A DNA stretch of 64,000 bases from Mesorhizobium sp. Root554 (GTDB taxonomy: Bacteria; Pseudomonadota; Alphaproteobacteria; Rhizobiales; Rhizobiaceae): positions 642,661-706,660 of the forward strand of contig NZ_LMGA01000001.1 in assembly GCF_001427025.1 (NCBI RefSeq). The letters run 5' to 3'. This document shows, in pieces, positions 16,750 to 25,041 of this stretch. Under the pieces are notes generated by a model. That model searched no databases. It saw nothing but the letters and a program-made list of their open reading frames with translations, and had not been told where the DNA came from. Position 1 is the stretch's first letter. Each line of letters opens with the position of its first letter. Both the position numbers and the translations under genes were made by a program.

Positions 16750-17292
16750 ATGAGCAGGGAAACCGTCTTCGTCGCCCTGTTTTCCGGCATCAATGTCGGC
16801 GGCAACCGCATCGTGAAGATGGCCGACCTGCGCGCCTTCTTCGAAGAGCTGGGCTTCACCCGCGTTGCGACCTACATCCAGAGTGGCAATGTCGTGTTCC
16901 GCGCCGCCGGCAAGGACGCTGCAGCGTTGGCCAAGCAACTGGAAGCGGCGTTCGAGAAGCGCTGGGGTTTTCATTCGCGCATCATGGTGCGCGATGCACA
17001 ATGGCTGGCGGATCTGGTGCGGCAAAAGCCGTACCCCGAGGAAGCCGGGGATCACAAGAAGCTGCACGCCTATGTGCTGGAGCGTGAACCGACCGCCTCG
17101 GAAATCGAACCGCTTGCTGAAAAGTGCGCCGGTCCGGAGCGCTTCGAAGTGAAGGGCGACGTGCTCTATCTTCACGCCCCGGACGGAGTGGGCAAATCCG
17201 TTTTCGCCAATCTGCTTCCGAGGGTCCTCAAGGTGCCGGTGACCGCCCGCAACTGGCGCACGGTTCTCACGCTGAAGGGAATGATGGAGTAG
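16750..17292 (+). CDS. DUF1697 family protein
   Basis: 180 aa. The N-terminal VALFSGINVGGNRIVKMADLR, YIQSGNVVF, and the C-terminal FANLLPRVLKVPVTARNWRTV are the hallmarks of DUF1697, a widespread soluble alpha/beta family of unknown function. The ATG at 16750 overlaps no other gene and lies seven bases after ilvA; AGGATG-type spacing gives only a weak ribosome site, so translation may be coupled to ilvA. A RIME-like repeat starts just after the stop. Confidence 0.88.
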   Translation: MSRETVFVALFSGINVGGNRIVKMADLRAFFEELGFTRVATYIQSGNVVFRAAGKDAAALAKQLEAAFEKRWGFHSRIMVRDAQWLADLVRQKPYPEEAGDHKKLHAYVLEREPTASEIEPLAEKCAGPERFEVKGDVLYLHAPDGVGKSVFANLLPRVLKVPVTARNWRTVLTLKGMME

Positions 17293-17298
17293 CACTCC

Positions 17299-17464
17299 TT
17301 TGCCTTCTCCCCTTGTGGGAGAAGGTGGATCGGTGCGCAGCGCCGAGACGGATGAGGGGGTGTTGGACGGAATGCAGACGGTTCTAAGCCGGGTCACCCC
17401 TCATCCGACCTCGCCTGCGCTCCGCTTGGCTCGGCCACCTTCTCCCACAAGGGGAGACGGCAAA
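17299..17464. repeat. RIME-like palindromic repeat between DUF1697 gene and gloA
   Basis: Outer arms of 30 bp (17299-17328 and 17435-17464) pair with one mismatch; each arm is itself a small palindrome (CCTTCTCCC...GGGAGAAGG). Inner arms CGGATGAGGGGGTG and CACCCCTCATCCG pair with one bulged base. This is the classical rhizobial intergenic mosaic structure. It fills the gap between two convergent genes and may also end both transcripts. Confidence 0.9.
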
Positions 17465-17472
17465 AGATGGCC

Positions 17473-17913
17473 TCACCAGTTCCCGGTATTCGCCATCGAA
17501 GCCCACGGTTCGGCCTTTTCCTTGGCCGGGCCTTTCTGCAGCAGTTCGATGGAAATGCCGTCGGGCGACCGTACGAAGGCCATGTTGCCGTCGCGCGGCG
17601 GCCGGTTGATTGTCACGCCATTGTCCATCAGCCGCTGGCAGGTGGCGTAGATGTCGTCGACCTCATAGGCGAGGTGGCCGAAATTGCGGCCGCCCTTGTA
17701 GTCTTCCGGATCCCAATTGTAGGTGAGCTCCACCAATGGCGCCTTTTCGGTGATGCCGGCATGTTCGTCTTCGGGAGCGGCAAGGAAGATCAGCGTGAAG
17801 CGGCCCTGTTCGTTTTCGAACCGGCGCACTTCCTTGAGGCCGAGCTTGGTGCAGTAGAAATCGAGCGACTGGTCAATGTCGGCGACGCGGACCATGGTGT
17901 GCAGATAGCGCAT
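17473..17913 (-). CDS. gloA: Lactoylglutathione lyase (glyoxalase I)
   Basis: 146 aa, one glyoxalase/VOC fold. The four metal ligands of the E. coli-type nickel enzyme can be placed at His5 (RYLHTMVRV), Glu62 (LVELTYNW), His80 (NFGHLAYEV) and Glu123 (SIELLQ). It converts the methylglyoxal-glutathione hemithioacetal to S-lactoylglutathione, the first step of methylglyoxal detoxification. CCGGAGATTCAA precedes the ATG at 17913, excluding the longer upstream reading. The C-terminal 15-20 residues beyond the fold are a short Lys/Glu extension seen in rhizobial copies. Confidence 0.94.
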   Translation of the reverse strand: MRYLHTMVRVADIDQSLDFYCTKLGLKEVRRFENEQGRFTLIFLAAPEDEHAGITEKAPLVELTYNWDPEDYKGGRNFGHLAYEVDDIYATCQRLMDNGVTINRPPRDGNMAFVRSPDGISIELLQKGPAKEKAEPWASMANTGNW

Positions 17914-18121
17914 TTGAATCTCCGGTTGCAGCAAAACATAGGGTGACGCGGCCGGCGCGGCAACCGGCGCAAACCGCGATCCGGGCCGGCGAAGAACATT
18001 TCGACTATTCCTGGGATCAGTTGCGAAAAAAGGCACGTCAGGTCTTGCACACCCCGGAAGCCGCAGTGTTAATCTCATGTAAAGAATCACCTGCGGCGTT
18101 TTTGGGGAAGGAGGCATTCTT

Positions 18122-18718
18122 ATGGGGGAAAAGGCCTCTTTCGTGGGGCGGAATTCGCCCGCTGGCGAAGGCGTGAATCGCGACGAAGCCGGCGACTCTG
18201 CCGATCTGGTCGAGGTTTCCGGGGCGATAAAGTGGTTCGACGTGGCCAAGGGCTACGGCTTCATTCTTCCCGATGACGGTGTTTCCGGCGACATACTCCT
18301 GCATGTGACCTGCCTGCGGCGCGACGGTTTCCAGACCGCGCTCGAGGGCGCCAGGGTCGTGTGCCTGGTGAAACAGGGCGATCGCGGTCTTCAGGCCTTC
18401 CGCGTCCTGTCGATGGATATCTCCACGGCTGTCCATCCCGCCGAGATGCAGGAGCAGCGCACCCATGTCAGCGTAACGCCGGAAAGCGGTCTGGAACGGG
18501 CGCTGGTCAAGTGGTTCAACCGCACCAAGGGCTTCGGTTTCCTGTCGCGCGGCGAGGGCACGGAGGACATTTTCGTCCATATGGAAACACTGCGCCGCTA
18601 TGGCGTAACCGAACTGCGCCCCGGCCAGGTCGTGCTGGTGCGCTTCGGGCGCGGTGACAAAGGCCTTATGGCCGCCGAAATTCACCCCGATATGGGGACC
18701 TTGCCGGTCGCTCACTGA
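18122..18718 (+). CDS. Cold-shock protein with two cold-shock domains
   Basis: 198 aa with two CSDs. The first (about residues 31-98) reads [22 protein letters not shown]...[10 protein letters not shown]; the second (about 125-190) reads [33 protein letters not shown]. Both keep the RNP1 (KGYGFI / KGFGFL) and RNP2 (DILLHV / DIFVHM) nucleic-acid-binding motifs, though RNP2 of the first has leucine in place of an aromatic. Such double-domain proteins are typical of alphaproteobacteria and probably act as RNA chaperones. GGAGG sits eight bases before the ATG. A DUF192 gene follows 17 bases later, likely in the same operon. Confidence 0.92.
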   Translation: MGEKASFVGRNSPAGEGVNRDEAGDSADLVEVSGAIKWFDVAKGYGFILPDDGVSGDILLHVTCLRRDGFQTALEGARVVCLVKQGDRGLQAFRVLSMDISTAVHPAEMQEQRTHVSVTPESGLERALVKWFNRTKGFGFLSRGEGTEDIFVHMETLRRYGVTELRPGQVVLVRFGRGDKGLMAAEIHPDMGTLPVAH

Positions 18719-18735
18719 CCGCGCGAGGTACCGTC

Positions 18736-19320
18736 ATGGCTCAGAAGAGTTGGTTCGCTGCCGGCACGCTGTGTGCGGCCGTTGCTGTCGTTGGCCTTGC
18801 CATTGGAGCCTACCTTTATTCGGATCGCCCGAGCGCGGCCGACGGCATGGCGATGCTGCTCCCGGTCGATCCCGCGCCGCTCGTCGCCGTGACGGATGGC
18901 GGCGAACGCAAATTCACCATCGAGATCGCCGATGACGTGGCCGAACGCTCCGCCGGGCTGATGTATCGCGAGACCATGGCGGACGATCACGGCATGCTGT
19001 TCGTGTACGATCACACGCAGGCGGTCAGTTTCTGGATGAAGAACACGCCGATGCCGCTCGATCTGGTCTTCATTGCCGAGGACGGCAGGATACGCGCCAT
19101 CAAAAAAGGCGAGCCGCAATCCGAAGCGGTCATCGCACCGGACGAGCCGGTGCGCTTCGTGCTTGAACTCAAGGCGGGCACCGCCGCCCGCCAGGGCATA
19201 GAGGATGGCGATCTCGTCCGGCATCCGGCCATTGGCGCCGCGGCGGGTTCCATGCCGAGGCCGTCGGAAAAGCCGGCCCTGGACGGCCTTTCCTCCGGGA
19301 AGTCTGGCAAGGGTGGTTGA
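18736..19320 (+). CDS. DUF192 family exported protein
   Basis: 194 aa. An N-terminal hydrophobic segment (about residues 9-28) is a signal peptide or anchor. The DUF192 domain follows, with the conserved ADDVAERSAGLMYRETMADDHGMLFVY and VSFWMKNTPMPLDLVFI motifs. The family is small, beta-rich and of unknown function; it is commonly found next to a cold-shock gene in Rhizobiales, as here. The C-terminus ends in a Gly/Ser/Lys-rich tail that looks disordered. GAGGT precedes the ATG at a good distance. Confidence 0.88.
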   Translation: MAQKSWFAAGTLCAAVAVVGLAIGAYLYSDRPSAADGMAMLLPVDPAPLVAVTDGGERKFTIEIADDVAERSAGLMYRETMADDHGMLFVYDHTQAVSFWMKNTPMPLDLVFIAEDGRIRAIKKGEPQSEAVIAPDEPVRFVLELKAGTAARQGIEDGDLVRHPAIGAAAGSMPRPSEKPALDGLSSGKSGKGG

Positions 19321-19351
19321 ACGCTGGAAAAAGCGGGTTTAGAGACCGGCC

Positions 19352-20119
19352 ATGCAGTTCTTCTCCCATGACGGTTTCGACCTGGCGTTTCTCGACCGCG
19401 AACCGGCCTCGGGCAGCGGCGATCCGGTTCTGCTGATTCACGGTTTTGCCTCCAGCCACTACGTCAACTGGGTGTCGCCCGGCTGGTTCAAGACACTGAA
19501 CGATGCAGGCTGCCGCGTCATTGCGATCGACAATCGCGGCCACGGTTCCTCGTCAAAGAGCTATGAGGCCAACGATTATACGCCGGCGAAAATGGCCTCC
19601 GACGCCGCCGCGCTGCTCGATCATCTGGGCATCGGCAGGGCGCATGTCATGGGTTATTCGATGGGCGCGCGCATCTCGGCCTTCCTGGCGCTGGCGAACC
19701 CCGACAAGGTGGCGACGCTGGTGTTTGGCGGCCTGGGCATCGGCATGGTCGACGGCGTCGGCGACTGGGACCCGATCGCCGACGCCCTGCTGGCGCCGGA
19801 CGCTGCCCAGATCACGCATGAGCGGGGGCGCACCTTCCGCGCCTTCGCCGACCAGACCAGGAGCGACCGGCGCGCTCTCGCCGCCTGCATCATCGGCTCG
19901 CGCGACCTGCTCAGCGAAGACGAGATGTCCCGCATCGCGCAGCCGACGCTGATTGCCGTCGGCACAAAGGACGACATCGCCGGCTCGCCGGCTGAACTGG
20001 CGGCGCTGATGCCGAAGGGCGTCGCCTTCGACATTGAGGGCCGCGACCATATGCTGTCCGTCGGCGACAAGACGTTCAAGCAGCGCGTGCTGCAGTTTTA
20101 CGCCGATAATCCCCTCTAG
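19352..20119 (+). CDS. Alpha/beta hydrolase
   Basis: 255 aa single-domain alpha/beta hydrolase. LLIHGFASSHYVNW gives the HG oxyanion motif, GYSMGARIS holds the nucleophile Ser103, GTKDDIAG carries the likely catalytic acid, and GRDHMLSVGD the histidine. No signal peptide, so cytoplasmic. The family includes esterases and C-C bond hydrolases; the substrate is not determinable. It lies 31 bases after the DUF192 gene on the same strand. Its stop (TAG) abuts the stop of the convergent HD-domain gene with no base between. Confidence 0.88.
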   Translation: MQFFSHDGFDLAFLDREPASGSGDPVLLIHGFASSHYVNWVSPGWFKTLNDAGCRVIAIDNRGHGSSSKSYEANDYTPAKMASDAAALLDHLGIGRAHVMGYSMGARISAFLALANPDKVATLVFGGLGIGMVDGVGDWDPIADALLAPDAAQITHERGRTFRAFADQTRSDRRALAACIIGSRDLLSEDEMSRIAQPTLIAVGTKDDIAGSPAELAALMPKGVAFDIEGRDHMLSVGDKTFKQRVLQFYADNPL

Positions 20120-20737
20120 CTATGTTTGCCGCCCCTCAAAGGGAGGGTCAGGCATGAGCCGCGCGAGCGACCGGGCCATATTCTCCCGCGCCTGCGCTTC
20201 AAACCTGTCGCGGAATTCCTGCGTGTGGAAAATGGCTGGCCGCGCCAGGAAGTTTTGCAGCACGGCCCCGCGGCCTGCGATCCATGCCGGTTCCGGAACC
20301 CAGGCATATTCCTTCCGGACGCCTTGTTCGTAGGTTTCGAATGCTTCCGGTGAGGCCCCAAGGATCGACAGGTCCATGTCGAGAAAAAGCGCCGCGTCGC
20401 GCTGCGCCGTTTCATCTGTCAGGTCGGGCAGGGCGTGCGTGGCGGTCGCCTCGATCATCGCCACGATGCGCTCGAGCCGCCAGCCTTCGACCTTGCCGGC
20501 CAGCTTTTCCCTGGCAAGCGCAGCACTTTGGGCCTCGTTGTCCTTCGCCTTGCTGTCATAAACTGCGTCATGGAACCAGATAGCGGTTTCCACAGCTTCC
20601 GGGTCGGCGAGCAGCGCCCGGTATTCCTGCGCCAGATCGAGCAGCGCTTCGACATGTCGGAGACCGTGATAGTGCCTGTCCCCGCCGCTGTAGCGAGCGG
20701 CGAGCTCCCGACGCATTCCCTCGTCGACAAGCGGCAT
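20120..20737 (-). CDS. Predicted metal-dependent HD-superfamily phosphohydrolase
   Basis: 205 aa, alpha-helical. YHGLRHVEALL and AIWFHDAVYD supply the HD-type metal ligands (H...HD), followed later by DMDLSILG for the distal aspartate. This arrangement (NY-H-x-L-x-H-v, then WFHD) is that of a family of small HD proteins whose substrates are unknown; nucleotide hydrolysis is likely by analogy. GGGGAATTGAG precedes the ATG. Convergent with, and touching, the alpha/beta hydrolase gene. Confidence 0.82.
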   Translation of the reverse strand: MPLVDEGMRRELAARYSGGDRHYHGLRHVEALLDLAQEYRALLADPEAVETAIWFHDAVYDSKAKDNEAQSAALAREKLAGKVEGWRLERIVAMIEATATHALPDLTDETAQRDAALFLDMDLSILGASPEAFETYEQGVRKEYAWVPEPAWIAGRGAVLQNFLARPAIFHTQEFRDRFEAQARENMARSLARLMPDPPFEGRQT

Positions 20738-20970
20738 CTCAATTCCCCAATCGCGATTCCGGTTCAGCCATGAGGCGTCCCGGCAGGCCGAGCATCATGG
20801 TCGTCACAGCGTCGCCTTATGTCACGTTCAAGATTTCGTTTTCCATGCCGGATTGAAACATCGGGTGCTGGGTCCATTTGAGGGGACGCTAAGGAAAATT
20901 GAATTCCCCCATGCGACAATCTGGCTTATATGAACACTCACCCAAGGCAAGCCGTCCGGCGGAGCAGGCG

Positions 20971-21819
20971 ATGAACAGCATAAGTATTGCTCGCAACAGT
21001 GTTTTGAAACCGGTAGACCCGATCTGGCGGTCGATCCGCGATGAGGCAATGGAGGCAGTCGATCGCGATCCGTTGCTGGCGGCGTTTCTTTATTCGACCA
21101 TCCTCAATCAGGAAAATCTTGAAGAAGCCGTCATCCACCGGTTGGCCGAGCGGCTTGCGCATCAGGATGTTGGCGCCGACCTCATTCGCCAGACGTTCAA
21201 GGCCATGCTGGCCGACTGGCCAGAATGGTCGAGCGTGCTGCGCGTCGATATCCAGGCCTATTATGACCGTGATCCTGCTTGCGACCGTTTCATCATGCCG
21301 GTCCTCTATTTCAAGGGGTTCCATGCCATCCAGACGCATCGTCTGGCGCATTGGCTGTGGAACCATGGCCGGCAGGATTTCGCGCTTTATCTGCAGAGCC
21401 GTTCCTCCTCGATCTTCCAGACGGACATCAACCCGGCGGCGCGCGTTGGCAAGGGCATCTTCCTCGATCACGCCACCGGCCTTGTCGTTGGCCAGACGGC
21501 GGTCATCGAGGACAATGTCTCCATCCTGCACGGGGTGACCCTGGGCGGCACCGGCAAGGCCGGCGGCGACCGACATCCGAAGATTCGCTACGGTGTACTG
21601 ATCGGCGCCGGCGCCAAGATCCTCGGCAATATCGAGATCGGGCATTGCTCGAAAATCGCCGCCGGTTCGGTGGTGCTGTCGGCAGTCCCCAGCAACAAGA
21701 CCGTGGCGGGCGTGCCGGCAAGGGTTGTGGGGGAGAGCGGCTGCGAGCAGCCGGCGCGGCAGATGGACCAGCTTCTGCCGTCGCAGACGATGGATCACGT
21801 CGTCTCGTTCGATATCTGA
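20971..21819 (+). CDS. cysE: Serine O-acetyltransferase
   Basis: 282 aa. The N-terminal helical domain (residues 1-145) includes the conserved DPACDRFIMPVLYFKGFHAIQTHRLAHWLW, and the left-handed beta-helix has DINPAARVGKGIFLDHATGLVVGQTA with the catalytic Asp/His pair, then HGVTLGGTGK and the C-terminal tail expected to bind the cysteine synthase. It makes O-acetylserine for cysteine synthesis. GGAG-caggcg before the ATG at 20971 is preferred over an in-frame ATG at 20899. Two genes down, a small DUF3126 gene follows, a common rhizobial arrangement. Confidence 0.95.
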   Translation: MNSISIARNSVLKPVDPIWRSIRDEAMEAVDRDPLLAAFLYSTILNQENLEEAVIHRLAERLAHQDVGADLIRQTFKAMLADWPEWSSVLRVDIQAYYDRDPACDRFIMPVLYFKGFHAIQTHRLAHWLWNHGRQDFALYLQSRSSSIFQTDINPAARVGKGIFLDHATGLVVGQTAVIEDNVSILHGVTLGGTGKAGGDRHPKIRYGVLIGAGAKILGNIEIGHCSKIAAGSVVLSAVPSNKTVAGVPARVVGESGCEQPARQMDQLLPSQTMDHVVSFDI

Positions 21820-22044
21820 GTGCTTGCCCGCGCGGGTTTCGGGCTTCGCTGGGACGGGGCGTCGCGCCGGGCAAGACGCGTAGCGTAAAGTGTTCTGTTT
21901 CGAGCACGTCACGTCACGGTGACGACTGGCATTCCGGCGGGAACCGCGTGGCTTGCCTTTACATGGCCATCCTTCGCGTGCCAGAAGCGCCTCCACGCAA
22001 GCAGGCGCCTCAGCGCTGGCAAGCCAAACGACCGGAGAGAACTG

Positions 22045-22248
22045 TTGAAGCCTGAAGAAATCCGCAAGCTCGACGCCTATTTCAAGCGCGCCTTCCAGAA
22101 TCCCAGCCTGCAGGTCAAGGCGCGCCCGCGCAAGGACGATTCGGCCGAGGTTTACCTGGGCGACGAATTTCTAGGCCTCGTCTTCAAGGACGAGGACGAC
22201 GGCGACTACAACTTCTCGATGGCGATTCTCGACATCGATCTGGATTGA
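22045..22248 (+). CDS. DUF3126 family protein (TTG start)
   Basis: 67 aa. The sequence LKPEEIRKLDAYFKRAFQNP...VYLGDEFLGLVFKDEDDGDYNFSMAILDIDLD matches DUF3126, a short acidic alphaproteobacterial family of unknown function. I choose the TTG at 22045 because GGAGAGAACTG lies directly before it and it gives the family's normal length; an upstream ATG would add about 40 residues of unrelated, basic sequence. It is downstream of cysE with a 225-base gap. Confidence 0.8.
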   Translation: MKPEEIRKLDAYFKRAFQNPSLQVKARPRKDDSAEVYLGDEFLGLVFKDEDDGDYNFSMAILDIDLD

Positions 22249-22284
22249 GACGATCCGTGCGGCCGGTTCCGTACCGCTGCCGCG

Positions 22285-23028
22285 CTACTTTTTCGCGCCG
22301 TTTCCGGTTTTGAGTATGCGCGCCGCCTCGGCGCTCATCGCGGTTTCAAGTGCCTGCCAGTCGCCGAGGAATTCGGCCGGAAAGCGATAGCTGAGGCTGA
22401 GATTGTCGCCGACCTGAATGTCACGCTCGCATGGCGCCAGCGATTCTTCGGCGCTCGGCCCCGTGAAGCACCGCGCCACGAACGGATCCTTACCTGCGCG
22501 CTCCGCGACCGCCAGCATTTCATTCATATAGCCTGACTTGTCGTTGAAACTGTAGAGCGTCGTCCGGCCAGGGCCGGGCTTGCCCGGCTTCACAATCAGC
22601 GAACTGTAGATCGGCGCGAACCGGCCGCTCATGTCGCGTGACATGGCCCGTTCCTCGAACGACAGGAAGACGATACGCTTCTTTGCCCCTGCATTGTTGA
22701 AATCGTTGCGCGCGGCGGCGCTGTAACCGTCCATCTGCGGATAGCGCAGATAGAGGTCGAGGCGCTGGGCGACACCGTCGCGGCGCGCCTGTTCGAACCG
22801 GATGTAGTTGGACGGGACGGCGATAACATTGTTACCGATGACGATTTCGCGCACCGTGGTGTCGTCCGTATAACCCGCCATGGCGATGGCATGGCCGAAC
22901 CATTTGCCCGCCATGCTGATCGCAATCGACAGTGCCGCCAACGCCGCGAAGCAGTAGAAGACCTTCATCATCAGCGACGAGTTGACGACCTTGAGGTCCG
23001 GGGTTTCTGCCGTGACCGTGCTGCCCAT
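22285..23028 (-). CDS. Membrane-anchored hypothetical protein
   Basis: 247 aa from the ATG at 23028. It has a short cytoplasmic N-terminus, one membrane helix at about residues 20-40 (FYCFAALAALSIAISMAG), and a C-terminal soluble region of about 200 residues, presumably periplasmic, with two cysteines (RCFTGP and APCERDI) that could form a disulfide. The segment VPSNYIRFEQARRDGVAQRLDLYLRYPQMDGYS suggests a beta-rich domain. I do not recognise the family. Divergent from the small membrane protein at 23132. Confidence 0.7.
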   Translation of the reverse strand: MGSTVTAETPDLKVVNSSLMMKVFYCFAALAALSIAISMAGKWFGHAIAMAGYTDDTTVREIVIGNNVIAVPSNYIRFEQARRDGVAQRLDLYLRYPQMDGYSAAARNDFNNAGAKKRIVFLSFEERAMSRDMSGRFAPIYSSLIVKPGKPGPGRTTLYSFNDKSGYMNEMLAVAERAGKDPFVARCFTGPSAEESLAPCERDIQVGDNLSLSYRFPAEFLGDWQALETAMSAEAARILKTGNGAKK

Positions 23029-23131
23029 GGCCTTCGTTCCCAAATGTCCCGCTCTGGCACAAAATGCCGGCATGTTGCTTGCACGTTTGCTGAAACGGAC
23101 AGTGCGGTTTCATGGTAAACAGTTGGTAAAA

Positions 23132-23479
23132 ATGGATGGATTTGTGCCTGGGCTTTTCGCATTTCTGGTCGGTTTGACCGCGAGCGGCCTGCTCTGCTCA
23201 GCCTTGGAACTCGTATTCGGCCGGCGCCTGGCTTTCGCGGAGCCGTTCATGTCCGGTTCGCATGTCGTCCGCTCGCTTGCCCTGGCGGCGTTTGCCGGGC
23301 CGTTCATGCTCTTCAACGAGGCCCTGGCGGCCTACCGGCAGCGGCATATAACTGGTATGGCCTTGGCTTCCTGTGCCGGCTCGGCTTGCTTGTGGGCGCT
23401 TGCGCTCGGAGTGACGCTGATTGGCGCCGTGTCCGGTTTGGCCGAGCATACGGCCGCCATGCCGATCCTCGATTTCTAG
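23132..23479 (+). CDS. Small integral membrane protein, function unknown
   Basis: 115 aa with three hydrophobic segments, at about residues 5-28, 47-65 and 76-102. The motif SLALAAFAGPFMLFNEALAAYRQR resembles small membrane proteins common in Rhizobiales without known function. The ATG at 23132 begins a hydrophobic N-terminus; upstream in-frame codons encode a basic, non-conserved stretch. It is 18 bases ahead of the gamma carbonic anhydrase gene and probably shares its transcript. Confidence 0.65.
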   Translation: MDGFVPGLFAFLVGLTASGLLCSALELVFGRRLAFAEPFMSGSHVVRSLALAAFAGPFMLFNEALAAYRQRHITGMALASCAGSACLWALALGVTLIGAVSGLAEHTAAMPILDF

Positions 23480-23497
23480 ACGTTTTTGGGAGAAAAA

Positions 23498-24025
23498 ATG
23501 CCGATTTATGCGCTTGACGGGAAGACTCCCCGTTTTTCGGACCGCGACACCAACTGGATAGCGCCGGACGCCACCGTGATCGGCAGCGTTGAGATCGGCC
23601 GCAATGTCGGCCTCTGGTTTGGCGTGGTGCTTCGCGGCGACAACGAGCCGATCGTCATCGGCGATGACAGCAATGTCCAGGAGCACACCATCATGCACAC
23701 CGACATGGGTTTCCCGCTGACGATCGGCAAAGGCTGCACCATTGGCCACCGGGCGATGCTGCACGGCTGCACGATAGGCGACAACACGCTGATCGGCATG
23801 GGCGCCATCGTGCTCAACGGCGCGAAGATCGGCAAAAACTGCCTGGTCGGCGCCGGCGCGCTCATCACCGAAGGCAAGGAATTCCCGGACAATTCGCTGA
23901 TCGTCGGTTCGCCGGCCCGCGTCACCCGCGCGCTCGATGATGCCGCGGCGGAGCGGATGCGCAGATCCGCGGCGAACTATGTCGAGAACGGTCGGCGCTT
24001 CAAGGCCGGCATGACCGCAGCCTGA
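23498..24025 (+). CDS. Gamma-class carbonic anhydrase family protein
   Basis: 175 aa left-handed beta-helix of hexapeptide repeats. The metal histidines are in EHTIMHTDMG and TIGHRAMLHGC, as in the YrdA/CaiE/gamma-CA family; GRNVGLWFGVVLRGDNEPI is the conserved N-terminal coil. Some members hydrate CO2, others have no shown activity; it lacks the acidic loop of the archaeal Cam enzyme. Cytoplasmic. GGAG five bases before the ATG at 23498 fixes the start. A GC-rich hairpin follows the gene. Confidence 0.9.
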   Translation: MPIYALDGKTPRFSDRDTNWIAPDATVIGSVEIGRNVGLWFGVVLRGDNEPIVIGDDSNVQEHTIMHTDMGFPLTIGKGCTIGHRAMLHGCTIGDNTLIGMGAIVLNGAKIGKNCLVGAGALITEGKEFPDNSLIVGSPARVTRALDDAAAERMRRSAANYVENGRRFKAGMTAA

Positions 24026-24062
24026 ACGCTGCCGCGAGACGCTGGCTTCCGCCAGAAAAGGC

Positions 24063-24092
24063 GGAGCCGGCCCGGGGACAGGGGCCGGCTCC
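24063..24092. terminator. Candidate terminator between gamma-CA gene and transglutaminase-like gene
   Basis: A perfect 11-bp stem (GGAGCCGGCCC with GGGCCGGCTCC) with an eight-base loop lies between two convergent genes. On the minus strand it is followed within six bases by TTTT, so it fits best as the end of the transglutaminase-like transcript; the plus strand lacks a T run. Confidence 0.55.
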
Positions 24093-24150
24093 TTGACCCG
24101 GTCGTTGGGGACGGGGAGGGTGGGGACTCGACCGGGTTTTCCGTTGCGTC

Positions 24151-24756
24151 CTAGCGGACGCTGGCGACCGCGTCGGCGCGGCCGTCATTGATGCTGATCC
24201 AGGCGCCGGAATTCCGTTCCGACTGGCGCTTGAGATAGGTGTAATCGGTATCGGTCCAGGCGAGGACGCGGGGTTCCAGATTGTCGAGGATGAACTCGCC
24301 GAGGCTGGTGCGGACCGTCAGTACGGCATGGCCGTCGCCATTCGGCTGGCGCGCCACCGTCATCAGCAGGTCGCCGGCCGGAATGCCCGCCTGCATCAGC
24401 TCGCGCCGCTTTTCCAAGGCGTAGTCTTCACAGTCGCCGACGCCGCCGTCAGGATAGGACCAGACTTCTTCCTTGCCCCACATCTCCATGTCGGTGCGCG
24501 GCTGGACCTTGGCGTTCACGGCGTTGTTGACGTTGATGATGGTGGCCCAGAGCGTGCGGGTCAGCTCGATCGGCTGCCGCCGCGCCGTGATCTGCCGGCA
24601 TTCCTGCGGCTGCATCTGGCAGAATTCGTAATGACCGACCGGCTGCGTGGTGCGGCCGGCGGTGTGCATGAAGTTTGCCCCGGCATTCGCGGATCCCCAC
24701 CCGCAAAACTGTAGTGCCATTGCAAGCAGCAACAGCGCGCCCCTCGACTTCCGCAT
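24151..24756 (-). CDS. Bacterial transglutaminase-like cysteine proteinase (BTLCP family), exported
   Basis: 201 aa. A signal peptide spans about residues 1-25 (ending SANAGA). The catalytic triad of the BTLCP family is visible: Cys in GGVGDCEDYALEKR, His in GDGHAVLTVR, and Asp in FILDNLEPRV. Related periplasmic proteases include LapG, which cleaves adhesins, but this short family is broader and the target here is unknown. No LapD-like partner is adjacent. An unusually AT-rich stretch lies upstream of its start. Confidence 0.88.
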   Translation of the reverse strand: MRKSRGALLLLAMALQFCGWGSANAGANFMHTAGRTTQPVGHYEFCQMQPQECRQITARRQPIELTRTLWATIINVNNAVNAKVQPRTDMEMWGKEEVWSYPDGGVGDCEDYALEKRRELMQAGIPAGDLLMTVARQPNGDGHAVLTVRTSLGEFILDNLEPRVLAWTDTDYTYLKRQSERNSGAWISINDGRADAVASVR

Positions 24757-24827
24757 TTTCTTGTCTCCCCGTTTGAGAGAGACAATGACACGGCTGAATT
24801 TATTTGAAGCAAAAGCGCGCAGTAGAT

Positions 24828-24911
24828 ATTGAGTAAAAACACAAGAGATTTAATATAAATATCAAAACAAACAATAATAAAATAAGAATAGAATTTTCCT
24901 AAAATTTTATC
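24828..24911. other. AT-rich intergenic tract
   Basis: The 285-base gap between two divergent genes holds a run of mostly A and T (including taatataaatatc, aataataaaataag and aattttcctaaaatttt) that stands out in this GC-rich region. It includes no ORF or clear hairpin. It probably holds promoter elements and may be a target for an AT-binding regulator such as MucR/Ros; that is inference from base composition only. Confidence 0.6.
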
Positions 24912-25041
24912 GATCCGCCCATAACCGTTGCAATGCCTGCCTGCCTGGTCAAAAGTGACCTGGGGAAATGCATGGCATCGGGCCATGCCGGGGTTTGTTC
25001 GGTACGCTGTCGGCAGACGGCCGCACCGGGAACGGGGCGAT

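Noticed and set aside
17299..17464. Insertion sequence remnant or MITE
   Set aside because: Nested palindromes with no target-site duplication that I could see and no transposase relation; RIME-like structure explains it better.
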